This document shows, in pieces, positions 55,128 through 63,239 of a stretch of DNA of 64,000 nt. Made by a program: the position numbers and the translations under genes. Position 1 is the first letter of the stretch, and each line of letters starts with the position of its first letter. Source of the DNA: Deltaproteobacteria bacterium. GTDB taxonomy: Bacteria; Myxococcota_C; UBA6777. The stretch covers positions 1 through 64,000 of the forward strand of contig SBHC01000008.1 in assembly GCA_006226375.1 (NCBI GenBank), read 5' to 3'. The notes below the pieces were generated by a model. The model was not told the origin of the DNA. It worked only from the letters and a program-made list of their open reading frames with translations, and did no database searches.

Positions 55128-57047
55128 CTATTGCTTTGCGGAGGGGAGCCAGGTGTCGGCGTCAGGATGGGTGAGACCTTCAAGGATCAATCGCATAGAA
55201 ACAGCGATACGGAGGTCGGCGTCGCCCTCTCCTTCGCATCGCGTGGGTTGGTCTTTTTGCAACGAAAGAGAGGCTCCGCTGGGAAGCTCAAACGTAGCCT
55301 CTGCTCCTTCTCCTTGCGCGTAAGCATACACCTCACCATTCCTTCTCCAACGAATCGACTTGCGATCATCGGACAGCAAGAATCCATCTCGCTCCGGATG
55401 GTCGGAAAAGCTCTCATGGGAAAGAAACAGGTTGGGCTTCACAAGGTAAGGTCCACCATTTTCGGGGCACCAAGTGTCGCAATGACCGCAAAGATTGCAA
55501 GCGTCCACTGTGTTTCCAATCTGGTGCTTCCGATCGACAAGAAGCGGCTCGCCTTCTTCCAGTTGAAACGAGCCATCGCTCCAACGCACATGACCGGGAG
55601 TGTAAGTTCCCTGGTCCACAGGAAACGCAAAGTTCGCAGCATTGGGGCAAACGGGGATGCACTTGTCACAGGTGAGGCAGTCAAACAGAACCAGCTCGCT
55701 CCCCACCTTTTTCGGCGCTTTGCTGTTCGTTTCACTGTGAAACGCGGGATCCACCAACGTCTCTTGGGCCAGCGTTTGCAACGGTTGGAGTTCCCGCTTG
55801 TCTTGTGTAGCCGAGCCATGACGTTCAGCCAGGAAGTCTGCCAGAGAGGCATGCCCTGCTGCCTTAATATCCTTCTCAAGGTTCTGTAGGTACTTGTGAA
55901 GGCGTCCGTAGCCACGAGCTTTCAAGAGGTCGGAACAGGTTGTGACAGGACCAATCCCTGCAGCCACCAAGCCTGCAAAGTTTTGGGAGTCCACGCCGGC
56001 CGAGAACGTGATGGGGATGTTGTAGTTGGTCGCCTCTGCAAACTCGCTGGCGAGGGTTAAGGCAAGAACATGCAAGGGAGGACCGGACAGATACATCTCC
56101 TCGCCCAACTTAAAGGGAGGTTCTTCACTTTGCATGACCAGGGTGTTGGAGAACTTCACCCCAAAACCAACGCCTTTGTCAGAAGCAATCTTCTGAAGCC
56201 GGGGTAACATATCAAGCATCTGGTCCCACTTCAGATCTTTCTCGAAAGGCTCTGGGCTCAAGTGAATCTGCTTGTAACCCAGCTTCTCTCGAACGATATC
56301 CTGCACCCGCTCAAAGCCAAGCAAGGTCGGATTGAGCTTGATCACAGTGTGAAACCCATACTCTTCCAACAGGTGGGTGGCGATGGCTTCAATTTCGTCA
56401 GCTGGACAACCATGAAAGGTCGAGATGGTCACGCTGTTGCTGATCTGAGAAGGCACCTCAATGTCAGCAAACGAACGGAGCGTGGGTGGCAGCTCATCAC
56501 GAAGTGACTGAAGAAGTTCGCCGGCATCTTTCATGGTACGAAGGTACGAAACGATCTTCTCGCTCTGAATCCCTTTGAGATCGTAACCTACGCTGATATC
56601 AAAGATGGCGTCCATAGTCGGCCACAGCCCAGGTCCCTGCTCCGAAGCCAGCAAATGCAAAAGATACCAACCTTTCGCATATTCTTTGGCTGACTGGTGA
56701 ACCAACAGCTCCTGCGACCACTCCACGTTGTAACCCACATGAGGGACGTGGATGCACGGTCTGGGGATCTCCAGTTCATCAAGGATTTGGACGGTCTTAA
56801 GCTCCATAAACCGAGCGCCGCCCAGCCAGGACAAGACAAGGTTTTGAGCCAGCTGGGTATGAGGACCAGAAGCTGGACCCACGGGAGTCCCGAGCGTCAT
56901 ACCAAAGTGGTCAAAGTTGAGGGACACATCAGGATCGGGAGTCCACCAGAAGCGTTTGGGCAGCGCATACATGGAGGGACCGTTCATTTCGCGCTGCAAG
57001 CGTTCTACCAGTGTTGCAAAGGGAATGGGATACAGATCGATAGCCAC
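55128..57047 (-). CDS. short YgfK-like Fe-S flavoprotein (lacks NAD(P)H/FAD module)
   Basis: About 639 residues. Residues 1-420 match the N-terminal DHOD-like part of E. coli YgfK closely (TPVGPASGPHTQLAQN, GARFMELKTVQILD, FHGCPADEIEAI, KLNPTLLGFERV). It then jumps to two [4Fe-4S] motifs, CLTCDKCIPVCPNAANF and CNLCGHCDTWCPENG, and a C-terminal beta domain. E. coli YgfK has about 1030 residues, including a GltD-like FAD/NAD(P)H domain that is absent here, so electrons must come from a separate partner. YgfK works with SsnA in purine-degrading gene sets. GTG 57047 has AAGGAG seven bases upstream; the frame reaches a TTG at 57065. It is divergent from the PhyH gene. Confidence 0.85.
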   Translation of the reverse strand: MAIDLYPIPFATLVERLQREMNGPSMYALPKRFWWTPDPDVSLNFDHFGMTLGTPVGPASGPHTQLAQNLVLSWLGGARFMELKTVQILDELEIPRPCIHVPHVGYNVEWSQELLVHQSAKEYAKGWYLLHLLASEQGPGLWPTMDAIFDISVGYDLKGIQSEKIVSYLRTMKDAGELLQSLRDELPPTLRSFADIEVPSQISNSVTISTFHGCPADEIEAIATHLLEEYGFHTVIKLNPTLLGFERVQDIVREKLGYKQIHLSPEPFEKDLKWDQMLDMLPRLQKIASDKGVGFGVKFSNTLVMQSEEPPFKLGEEMYLSGPPLHVLALTLASEFAEATNYNIPITFSAGVDSQNFAGLVAAGIGPVTTCSDLLKARGYGRLHKYLQNLEKDIKAAGHASLADFLAERHGSATQDKRELQPLQTLAQETLVDPAFHSETNSKAPKKVGSELVLFDCLTCDKCIPVCPNAANFAFPVDQGTYTPGHVRWSDGSFQLEEGEPLLVDRKHQIGNTVDACNLCGHCDTWCPENGGPYLVKPNLFLSHESFSDHPERDGFLLSDDRKSIRWRRNGEVYAYAQGEGAEATFELPSGASLSLQKDQPTRCEGEGDADLRIAVSMRLILEGLTHPDADTWLPSAKQ

Positions 57048-57186
57048 CTTGCGTCTCCTTCTCAATCCGATGATGGTTCACACAACAGAAGGAGCCATTG
57101 TATGCGCCCCTTGATTGCTCTGCAAGAAACTCTTAGCATTCCTCAAGTCCCCTCCCCAAAGAAAGCAACAACATACCCAGGCTCCG

Positions 57187-58017
57187 ATGAATCCGACTCG
57201 AAACACAACCGCAAACATTCCAACCTTTAACTTTCTGGATCAAGAACATACCAAGAAAGATAAGAAACCGTTCTCTGTGGAAGATTGCTCACAGGCACTT
57301 CGAGAACATGGGGTGGTTCTCCTTCACAACCTGTTCCCTTCCCATTTGGTGGAGACCTGTCGCAACGCCTTTTTGCAGCGTCACAAAAACGAATTGGCTG
57401 AGCCTGAAACGGTACGAGAAATACAGCGAGTGGGTGATGGTCGATGGATGAAAACCATCACGGTCAAGCCACCGTTTGCAACTCCAGACCTTTATCACCC
57501 TCCCCAGCTTGTCAACCTCTTCCAAGAGCTTCTGGAAGATGAGTATGTCCTCAACAACATCGGGGTGGTGGCATCGTTACCTGGCGCCAAAGCACAGCAC
57601 GAGCATCGCGACTTGCCCGCCTTGTTCCATGACGCTCCGATCGATTCCCAGCTTCCTTGTTATGCACTCACGGTCTTGGTCCCTCTGATCGAAGCCAACC
57701 ACGAACACGGAACCACCCTGCTTCGGCCAGGAACCCACAGGCTTCCGTTGGAGCAAGCAGAAAACAAAGAAGGCGTGGCTCCAGTCATACCGGTGGGATC
57801 TTGTGTGATCATGGATTATCGGCTCCACCACGGAGGAACGGCGAACCGCTCCAACCAAACCCGTCCTCTGCTGTACATGGTGTATTCACGCCCGTGGTTC
57901 CGGGACTATCGCAACTTCAGAACCCAACCTCCGCTGAAGATATCCAGATGGTCCTATCGAAAGATGAACGACGCCGACCAACAACTTTTTGCACAGGCTC
58001 GACAAACTTGGTGGTAA
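57187..58017 (+). CDS. phytanoyl-CoA dioxygenase (PhyH) family protein
   Basis: About 276 residues of the Fe(II)/2-oxoglutarate oxygenase superfamily. The HxD iron ligands are likely in QHEHRD, the distal histidine in RLHHGGTANRS, and the 2-oxoglutarate arginine in TRPLLYMVYSR. The N-terminal segment FSVEDCSQALREHGVVLLHNLF is typical of PhyH proteins, which hydroxylate small molecules or lipids. ATG 57187 was chosen because family similarity starts shortly after; an in-frame codon at 57115 exists without a good ribosome site. It is divergent from the YgfK-like gene and is the last ordinary gene before the tRNA-Asn region. Confidence 0.85.
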   Translation: MNPTRNTTANIPTFNFLDQEHTKKDKKPFSVEDCSQALREHGVVLLHNLFPSHLVETCRNAFLQRHKNELAEPETVREIQRVGDGRWMKTITVKPPFATPDLYHPPQLVNLFQELLEDEYVLNNIGVVASLPGAKAQHEHRDLPALFHDAPIDSQLPCYALTVLVPLIEANHEHGTTLLRPGTHRLPLEQAENKEGVAPVIPVGSCVIMDYRLHHGGTANRSNQTRPLLYMVYSRPWFRDYRNFRTQPPLKISRWSYRKMNDADQQLFAQARQTWW

Positions 58018-58044
58018 CGACTCTTTCGCAGCAGCGGGACAAAC

Positions 58045-58060
58045 CCTCGAAATTTCGAGG
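58045..58060. promoter_or_regulatory. perfect 16-bp palindrome CCTCGAAATTTCGAGG
   Basis: It lies 26 bp upstream of the tRNA-Asn -35 box and 28 bp after the PhyH stop. It could be an operator or a short transcription end for PhyH; no U-run follows, so an operator or protein site is slightly preferred. Confidence 0.45.
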
Positions 58061-58086
58061 TGTACTCATTTTCTGAAAAAAAAGTG

Positions 58087-58115
58087 TTGACACTCTAAAT
58101 TCATTTTGCTAATAC
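58087..58115 (+). promoter_or_regulatory. sigma70-type promoter of tRNA-Asn
   Basis: TTGACA (58087-58092) and TAATAC (58110-58115) are separated by 17 bases. The -10 ends 20 bases before the tRNA 5' end, the expected leader length for a tRNA transcript. Confidence 0.8.
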
Positions 58116-58135
58116 ATCGACTCGCTTCGAGCGAT

Positions 58136-58200
<65 letters not shown>

Positions 58201-58208
<8 letters not shown>

Positions 58209-58269
58209 CTTCAAAACCGTCCTTTCCTTTCATGGATTGTGGCGGTTTTTTTGTTTTAGCAGACCTCAC
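58201..58269 (+). repeat. 69-bp perfect direct repeat, left copy (att-like)
   Basis: It runs from the last bases of tRNA-Asn (CTGGGGAG) through the terminator to AGACCTCAC. It is identical to 61533-61601, and the pair brackets 3.3 kb with the LysR, quinone reductase and SnoaL-like genes. Such a repeat starting at a tRNA 3' end is the usual mark of site-specific integration. Confidence 0.75.
58213..58252 (+). terminator. terminator of tRNA-Asn
   Basis: Arms AAAACCG and CGGTTTT with flanking pairs (TCC/GG) are followed by a T-run of seven. The same element recurs at 61545-61584 and 61692-61731. Confidence 0.75.
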
Positions 58270-58354
58270 CCCCACCTCAGCTGTGGATCAGGTGGCTGTT
58301 AACTACCGGGTGCGGTGGTTCGACCGGGCTCGCGAACGAGTCCGTCCTGGGGAG
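58270..58354 (+). pseudogene. decayed tRNA-Asn-derived unit 1
   Basis: It keeps the D-arm (CCTCAGCTGTGGATCAGG), anticodon arm with GTT, and 3' half up to CCTGGGGAG. The 5' acceptor strand is lost, and about 16 bases with GTTCG/CGAAC arms are inserted in the T-loop. It is followed by its own terminator. It cannot fold as a tRNA. Confidence 0.75.
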
Positions 58355-58360
58355 CAAGAC

Positions 58361-58401
58361 AAAACGGTCGTCCTCCTGAACATGGGAGTGACGGCTTTTT
58401 T
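58361..58401 (+). terminator. rho-independent terminator after unit 1
   Basis: CGTCCTCC and GGGAGTGACG form a stem around TGAACAT and are followed by six T. It is a diverged version of the tRNA-Asn terminator. Confidence 0.65.
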
Positions 58402-58784
58402 GTTTCACTATTTCTTCTCTGGGACCCCATGAATGCGGATCATTCTATCCCACTCAATCACTCTTGGGTCATTCTACCCAAGCATATAAAAAACCACACA
58501 CCTTATCCACGACCAAAAACCGATGATAACGCTCAGGAAACCATCCGCTCGTTTGAGAGTGACGTGGTAGGCTTGGCGTTCTTGGTCACCAACAGCCCTG
58601 CCATCGGCGCGGGTAATCCCCCCGCGCCCAAGTCACGCGCATGACCTGAAGGGTTTAGCTTGGACAGATGGTGGCTTGCGTATTTTTCTTTCTCCAATCA
58701 GCCCTTTGAAAAGTCTGGGCCAATACAGAGCATGTTCTCGTGCAAGCTCTGTCCACCAGGTCCGATTGAGGTCTATATCACTCA
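58402..58784. other. intergenic stretch after tRNA-derived unit
   Basis: About 380 bp between the repeat and the LysR gene. It is A/T-richer than the chromosome to the left. Open frames here read through tRNA-like sequence and are not genes; I see no other structure. Confidence 0.45.
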
Positions 58785-59657
58785 CTAACAACCCAGGGCA
58801 TCTGGTAGCAAGTCAACAATGAAATCAAGAAACTGACGGATAAGAGGAGTGAGAGAGCGTTTTTCAACAACGAGTGCTCGTATTTGTTGTTCAGGCATTA
58901 AAAAGTCAGGCAATACATGGGTAAGCTTCTTTTCGACCAGGTGGTGGTGCGCAAGAAATGGTGGTAGCTCAACAACCGCTTCACCTGCCAGGGCGATACG
59001 AAGCAAGTGCAGATAGTCATTGGTCATCAACACTGGCTCTAGCTGGATTTGTTCATCTCCAAGCTGCCACACAGGTGGTGTGTCTGAACGCCAACACGCA
59101 CAAGGAGCAGATAGCAAATGTTCTGGCGTTGTAATCTTGTATTGCGATAGCAACTCTGACGTAGCAACAACCTGATGCCGATAGCGTTTGAGAGTGCGTC
59201 CCACATATGAACGAAAGCCGCCCTCCCCCACTCGAATCGTAATGTCGATACCATCTGTAACTAGGTTGATCCGTCGATTCGTCACAAACACGTCAAAATG
59301 TACCGCAGGATATCGACGTTGAAACTCTGAAAACAACGGCCATATGGGTTCAAAGTACGGTGGGATTGAAATCCGAATCGTACCGGCAATCCCCGATGCT
59401 TCATGTAGTCGCTGCTCAGCTTGTATTAGTGACTCTAATGCTGGCCCAGCCTCAGCAAGAAGTTGTGTACCAGCCAGTGTAAGATTAAGACCTTGTGGAC
59501 TGCGCTCCAGTAGAAGACCAACTCCTAACTCATCTTCCAGTTTACGAACACGTCGACTTAAGGTCGGTAACGGTACACCCGTTCGGCGTGATGCTTCTGA
59601 AAAACTTCCGGTTTGTGCGGAAACAATAAAGAGTTTAAGTGCATTAAGGTCCATCAT
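58785..59657 (-). CDS. LysR-family transcriptional regulator
   Basis: 290 residues. The N-terminal winged HTH (residues 1-60: FIVSAQTGSFSEASRRTGV, LSRRVRKLEDELG) is followed by a periplasmic-binding-like effector domain. It is divergent from a quinone reductase gene with 158 bp between them, the classic arrangement in which LysR controls its neighbour. A perfect seven-base inverted repeat lies 27 bp before its start codon. GGAG is nine bases before ATG 59657. Codon use looks less G/C-biased than the genes left of 58 kb, consistent with transfer. Confidence 0.92.
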   Translation of the reverse strand: MMDLNALKLFIVSAQTGSFSEASRRTGVPLPTLSRRVRKLEDELGVGLLLERSPQGLNLTLAGTQLLAEAGPALESLIQAEQRLHEASGIAGTIRISIPPYFEPIWPLFSEFQRRYPAVHFDVFVTNRRINLVTDGIDITIRVGEGGFRSYVGRTLKRYRHQVVATSELLSQYKITTPEHLLSAPCACWRSDTPPVWQLGDEQIQLEPVLMTNDYLHLLRIALAGEAVVELPPFLAHHHLVEKKLTHVLPDFLMPEQQIRALVVEKRSLTPLIRQFLDFIVDLLPDALGC

Positions 59658-59683
59658 CTATCATTTCTCCAATGCCTTTCAAA

Positions 59684-59704
59684 AATGAGAGTCACATTCT
59701 CATT
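59684..59704. promoter_or_regulatory. candidate LysR operator AATGAGA-N7-TCTCATT
   Basis: A perfect 7-bp inverted repeat with a 7-bp spacer in the LysR/quinone reductase divergent region, close to the regulator start. Its size and place fit a LysR recognition site used for autoregulation and activation of the divergent gene. Confidence 0.6.
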
Positions 59705-59815
59705 ATTCACTCTACCAACTCACATCTGAAATAGCTAACCTTTACTTCAGGACACAGCAGCTGAAACTACAAGAGTGAAAGTCAACCCATTGAAGGGAGC
59801 TAAAAGGAGATTGTT

Positions 59816-60799
59816 ATGAGAGCAATTGTTGCGCAAAACCCAGGTGGTCCAGAAGTACTAGAACTTGTCAATATCGATCCTTCTGTTGTTCAAGAAGGTG
59901 AAGTGGAAATACAGGTTAGAGCCTTTGGTTTGAACAAAGCAGAAAGCTATTATCGCAGTGGTAACTATGGAGCGTTTGTCCCCAACCAGGCGCTAGGGAT
60001 CGAAGCGGTGGGAGAGATCATCCAGGACCGAAGTGGAAAGTTCACTCCTGGCCAGCGAGTTGTGACAGTCATGGGCGGAATGATGTTCTCTAGACACGGA
60101 GGATATGCTGAGCGGATTGCTGTAAAAGGCGACAATGTTGTTGCTATAGACGCAGATCTCCCTGTGGACAAGCTGGCTGGATTACCTGAAGCCTATCTGA
60201 CTGTATGGGGTGCGCTCGACAAAAATCTTGGAATTGTAGAAGGCGAAACTCTGTTGGTTCGCGGTGCAACTTCAAGTGTTGGGATGGCAGCAGTTGCCTA
60301 TGCGAAGGCTCATGGGGTCACAGTTCTGGCAACCACGCGCAACCCAAAGAGTGTAGAGAAGCTCAAACAAATCGGTGCAGTTCACGTGCTCTTGGATGAT
60401 GGTGAAATTCATGAAAAGGTCAGAGCCATTGTCCCTGAAGGTGTACACAACGCACTGGAAGTGGTGGGTGCTGCGACAGTGAAGGACACTTTGAAATCTG
60501 TTTGTCGATGGGGTCAGGTCGCTGTAGTAGGACTATTGGGTGGCCCTCCGATTATTGAGTCCTTCAATTTGATGGGAGATCTCCCCAACACCGTACGTCT
60601 CAGTTTCTTTAGCAGCGGCCTTCTAGGCTCCGAGGCTTTGCCTCTACAAGAAAGCCCACTGAACTGGGTTGCCGAACAAGTGTCGAGAGGTGTCATCGCT
60701 GATCTTGTTGCCCAAAAGTTCACAGTAGAACAAATTCAGGAGGCCCATCATCTCCTTGATAGTGGGACAGCAGGCGGCAAGATCGTCATAACCTTCTAG
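59816..60799 (+). CDS. NADPH:quinone oxidoreductase-type MDR dehydrogenase
   Basis: 327 residues of the medium-chain dehydrogenase/reductase superfamily, zinc-free quinone reductase branch. The N-terminal GroES-like fold (VRAFGLNKAESYYRSGNYG, LGIEAVGEI) is followed by the Rossmann domain with RGATSSVGMAAVAYAK and the C-terminal HHLLDSGTAGGKIVITF. It likely reduces quinones or enones with NADPH. AAAAGGAG is six bases before the ATG. It is divergent from the LysR gene, which probably regulates it, and precedes a SnoaL-like lipoprotein. Confidence 0.9.
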   Translation: MRAIVAQNPGGPEVLELVNIDPSVVQEGEVEIQVRAFGLNKAESYYRSGNYGAFVPNQALGIEAVGEIIQDRSGKFTPGQRVVTVMGGMMFSRHGGYAERIAVKGDNVVAIDADLPVDKLAGLPEAYLTVWGALDKNLGIVEGETLLVRGATSSVGMAAVAYAKAHGVTVLATTRNPKSVEKLKQIGAVHVLLDDGEIHEKVRAIVPEGVHNALEVVGAATVKDTLKSVCRWGQVAVVGLLGGPPIIESFNLMGDLPNTVRLSFFSSGLLGSEALPLQESPLNWVAEQVSRGVIADLVAQKFTVEQIQEAHHLLDSGTAGGKIVITF

Positions 60800-60868
60800 C
60801 CTCAACCAAACTCAAACCCCATTTTTAAAATGCCAAAGAATCGGCTTCACAAACCATAGGAGTTTCTC

Positions 60869-61396
60869 ATGAACCAAAACACTAATACATACCAGTGGAA
60901 TCGCGTATTACCAGCCCTCTTGCTATTCGTTTTCATTGTAAGTGGTTGTAAGTTATGGCAAGAAGCAAATGCGACGAATCCCAGAGTAGCCGAACAACAA
61001 ATCAGGAAACTCCTTCGCACTTATGAGGCAGGCCTGAATCAAAGTGATGTGAATGGCATTATCTCATTGTACGCTTCGGACGCAGTGTTTATGGCGCAGC
61101 ATCGGACACCGTCTGTGGGCCATCGCAAGATCAAAGCGGCCTACCGTTCAATCTTCGGAATCATTCGCCTGAAGATAGCCTTTCAAATCGACGAGGTTGT
61201 GGTGGTGAATCCAACCTTTGCTTACGCAAGAACCCGCAGCGCAGGCCAAACAACCATCCTGGCAAACGGCGCAAAAGTAAAGGAGAGTAATCAGGAGCTG
61301 TTTCTCTTCCGACGAAAGGGAAACCGGTGGAAGATTTTTCGTTATATCTTCTCAACAATGAATCCCCTGCCTATACCCAAGAAAAACCCGCGCTAA
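60869..61396 (+). CDS. SnoaL/DUF4440-like lipoprotein
   Basis: 175 residues. The lipoprotein signal has lipobox VSGC (C27) after LLLFVFI. The mature part is an NTF2-like alpha+beta barrel (IRKLLRTYEAGLNQSDVNGI, LYASDAVFMA, ELFLFRRKGNRWKIFRYIFS), as in the SgcJ/EcaC family. AGGAG is six bases before the ATG. It lies 69 bp after the quinone reductase and probably belongs to the same LysR-controlled unit. The ligand or reaction is unknown. Confidence 0.82.
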   Translation: MNQNTNTYQWNRVLPALLLFVFIVSGCKLWQEANATNPRVAEQQIRKLLRTYEAGLNQSDVNGIISLYASDAVFMAQHRTPSVGHRKIKAAYRSIFGIIRLKIAFQIDEVVVVNPTFAYARTRSAGQTTILANGAKVKESNQELFLFRRKGNRWKIFRYIFSTMNPLPIPKKNPR

Positions 61397-61532
61397 AAAA
61401 ATATCTGTTCTTAGTATATCTTAGTTCTAGACAAAATCACGAACCTATTGTCCCTTTTTGGTCAAGAACTGGGACAGCACCTTGAAATGGATGGACACAT
61501 AGAGCACAGGTTTAGTACCTTGCGGTATTCGA

Positions 61533-61601
61533 CTGGGGAGCTTCAAAACCGTCCTTTCCTTTCATGGATTGTGGCGGTTTTTTTGTTTTAGCAGACCTCA
61601 C
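61533..61601 (+). repeat. 69-bp perfect direct repeat, right copy (att-like)
   Basis: Identical to 58201-58269, beginning with the tRNA-Asn 3' end CTGGGGAG and including the terminator hairpin (61545-61584). It marks the right edge of the LysR-quinone reductase cargo. Confidence 0.75.
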
Positions 61602-61686
61602 ACCCGCCTCAGTTGTAGAGCAGGTGGCTGTTAACCACCGGGTACGGTGGTTCGACCGGGCTCGCGAACGAGTCCGTCCTGGGGAG
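61602..61686 (+). pseudogene. decayed tRNA-Asn-derived unit 2
   Basis: D-arm, perfect anticodon arm with GTT, and 3' half of tRNA-Asn are kept. The 5' acceptor strand is missing, and the same T-loop insertion with GTTCG/CGAAC arms is present. It is followed by a terminator copy at 61692-61731. Confidence 0.75.
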
Positions 61687-61691
61687 CATTC

Positions 61692-61731
61692 AAAACCGTC
61701 CTTTCCTTTCATGGATTGTGGCGGTTTTCTT
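61692..61731 (+). terminator. terminator copy after unit 2
   Basis: Same AAAACCG...CGGTTTT element as behind the real tRNA-Asn, with one change in the T-run. Confidence 0.6.
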
Positions 61732-61747
61732 GTTTTAGGAGAACTCA

Positions 61748-61833
61748 CCCCCACCTCAGCTGTGGAGCAGGTGGCAGTTAACCACCTGGTGCGGCGGTTC
61801 GACCGGGCTCGCGAACATGTCCGTCCAGGTGAG
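61748..61833 (+). pseudogene. decayed tRNA-Asn-derived unit 3
   Basis: The most diverged unit: the anticodon loop is CAGTTAA, the acceptor end is CCAGGTGAG, and the T-loop insertion is kept with changes. It is 146-147 bp from unit 2. Confidence 0.7.
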
Positions 61834-61840
61834 CAACAAT

Positions 61841-61878
61841 AAAAGCCGTCCTTCCACTTAAGGAAGTAACGGTTTTTT
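61841..61878 (+). terminator. rho-independent terminator after unit 3
   Basis: Stem CCGTCCTTCC/GGAAGTAACGG around ACTTAA, followed by six T. It is the strongest hairpin of the repeat family. Confidence 0.7.
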
Positions 61879-61984
61879 CGCTTAATGTCTCAATGGACCC
61901 TTAAGACGCTCAGCAAAATTGAATGTGGACGTTTTTCATTTTAGCCACCAACTTCCACCTTACCTCCCCCTCCTCAGCCATGCT
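61879..61984 (+). repeat. about 106-bp imperfect direct repeat, left copy
   Basis: It starts CGCTTAATGTCTCAATGG and ends in a pyrimidine-rich stretch and GCCATGCT. The partner is 63705-63809. The pair brackets the DUF1016 nuclease and an HTH remnant. Confidence 0.65.
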
Positions 61985-62049
61985 CTCGTGAAAAGATGTA
62001 ACAGACACTGTCTGTTGGGTATTGAGCGCACAGCCGTAATAAAGCCTGT

Positions 62050-63090
62050 TCACGACTCATCCTCATCGGATTCTTGTGAGAGTTCTAACTCCAACTGTTC
62101 AATGGTTGGGAGACTCGTTTGCAATTCTGCAGGCAGAGCACGAGTCAGCTCGTATTCTGCGACGCCCATAGGCTTGCTGTTGTCTTGAAGGGCAAACTCA
62201 ACAACAGTCTGGTTCTTCCCACGACACAAGATGATGCCGATACTGGACTGATCATCAGGATGCTTCATCAAGTGGTCCACTGCCGACAGATAAAAGCTCA
62301 TCTTCCCCGCATATTCCGGCAAAAACTTGCCCGACTTCAACTCAACAACAACAAAGCAGCGCAGGTGCAAATGGTAAAAGAGAAGATCCACATAATAGTC
62401 TTCACCTCCAACCTCCAAATGAACCTGATTTCCGACAAAAGCAAAACCTTTGCCTAACTCCAATAAGAAGTCGCGAATGTGATGCACTAAAGCTTCTTCA
62501 ACCTCACGCTCTTGCGCTTCTTTTCCCAACGACAGGAAATCGAATTTGTAGGGATCTTTGAGCGTCTGATGGGCCAGGTCGGATTGAGGCTTTGGGAGGG
62601 TCTGGGAGAAGTTGGTCAAAGCCTTGCCCTCGCGCAGGTAAAGCCCTGAATCAATTTGCATCACAAGGATATCACGACTCCAGCCATATTCGATGGTTTG
62701 TTGGGCATACCACAAGCGCTCGTCGGAGTCTTTGACCTTATCCAGCAAGCGCACATTGTGGCCCCAAGGAATTTGTCCAACAGCCTGTTGGACAATTTGC
62801 TGCTCAGAATAAGTGTCTGCAAATTTACGCATATACAGCAGGTTCGTCCGAGAGAACCCTTTCATATCAGGGAAGGCTTGGCGCAAATCTGTGGAGAGTT
62901 GTTCAACAACTTTGGCACCCCAGCCCTGCACTTGCTGCCTTTGCAGAAGATCGGCTCCAATTTGCCAGTAGAGCAGCAACATTTCACTGTTGACAGCAAG
63001 AGCTGCACGGAGTTGAGCCTGTTGGATTCGCTCTTTGAGTTCCTCAAGAAAAGCTCCATAACCCTCAACAGAAGGAAGAGTTTCTGACAT
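62050..63090 (-). CDS. DUF1016/YhcG-family PDDEXK nuclease-domain protein
   Basis: 346 residues. The N-terminal DUF1016_N helical domain (LYWQIGADLLQRQQVQGWG, FPDMKGFSRTNLLYMRKF, WGHNVRLLDKV) is followed by a PDDEXK nuclease-like domain with VDLLFYH (acidic residue) and FVVVELKSGKF (ExK). The family is spread by mobile DNA and often sits in defence islands; the biological role is unsettled. AGGAG is seven bases before the ATG. It stands alone between direct repeats next to tRNA-derived units, and a truncated second copy lies at the window end. Confidence 0.93.
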   Translation of the reverse strand: MSETLPSVEGYGAFLEELKERIQQAQLRAALAVNSEMLLLYWQIGADLLQRQQVQGWGAKVVEQLSTDLRQAFPDMKGFSRTNLLYMRKFADTYSEQQIVQQAVGQIPWGHNVRLLDKVKDSDERLWYAQQTIEYGWSRDILVMQIDSGLYLREGKALTNFSQTLPKPQSDLAHQTLKDPYKFDFLSLGKEAQEREVEEALVHHIRDFLLELGKGFAFVGNQVHLEVGGEDYYVDLLFYHLHLRCFVVVELKSGKFLPEYAGKMSFYLSAVDHLMKHPDDQSSIGIILCRGKNQTVVEFALQDNSKPMGVAEYELTRALPAELQTSLPTIEQLELELSQESDEDES

Positions 63091-63239
63091 TCAAAAGCTC
63101 CTGTGTCTACGAACAAGCAGTTTCAAGCGCTCAGGAGTATACAACAGTCCCAAGACCCTCGGCACGTTTTATCCACTCCCGGAGCGAGTTCCTCGGCAGA
63201 AGCGTTGGAGGCGCAAAGCCACCCCATGAGAGGCCTTCT

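Noticed and set aside
61564-61842. 92-codon frame with two similar halves
   Set aside because: It is a read-through of two tRNA-derived units and their terminators; the repeat is at RNA-gene level, not protein level.
62050-63090. Restriction-modification system built on the DUF1016 nuclease
   Set aside because: No methyltransferase or specificity gene is next to it in the window; only repeats and remnants are present.
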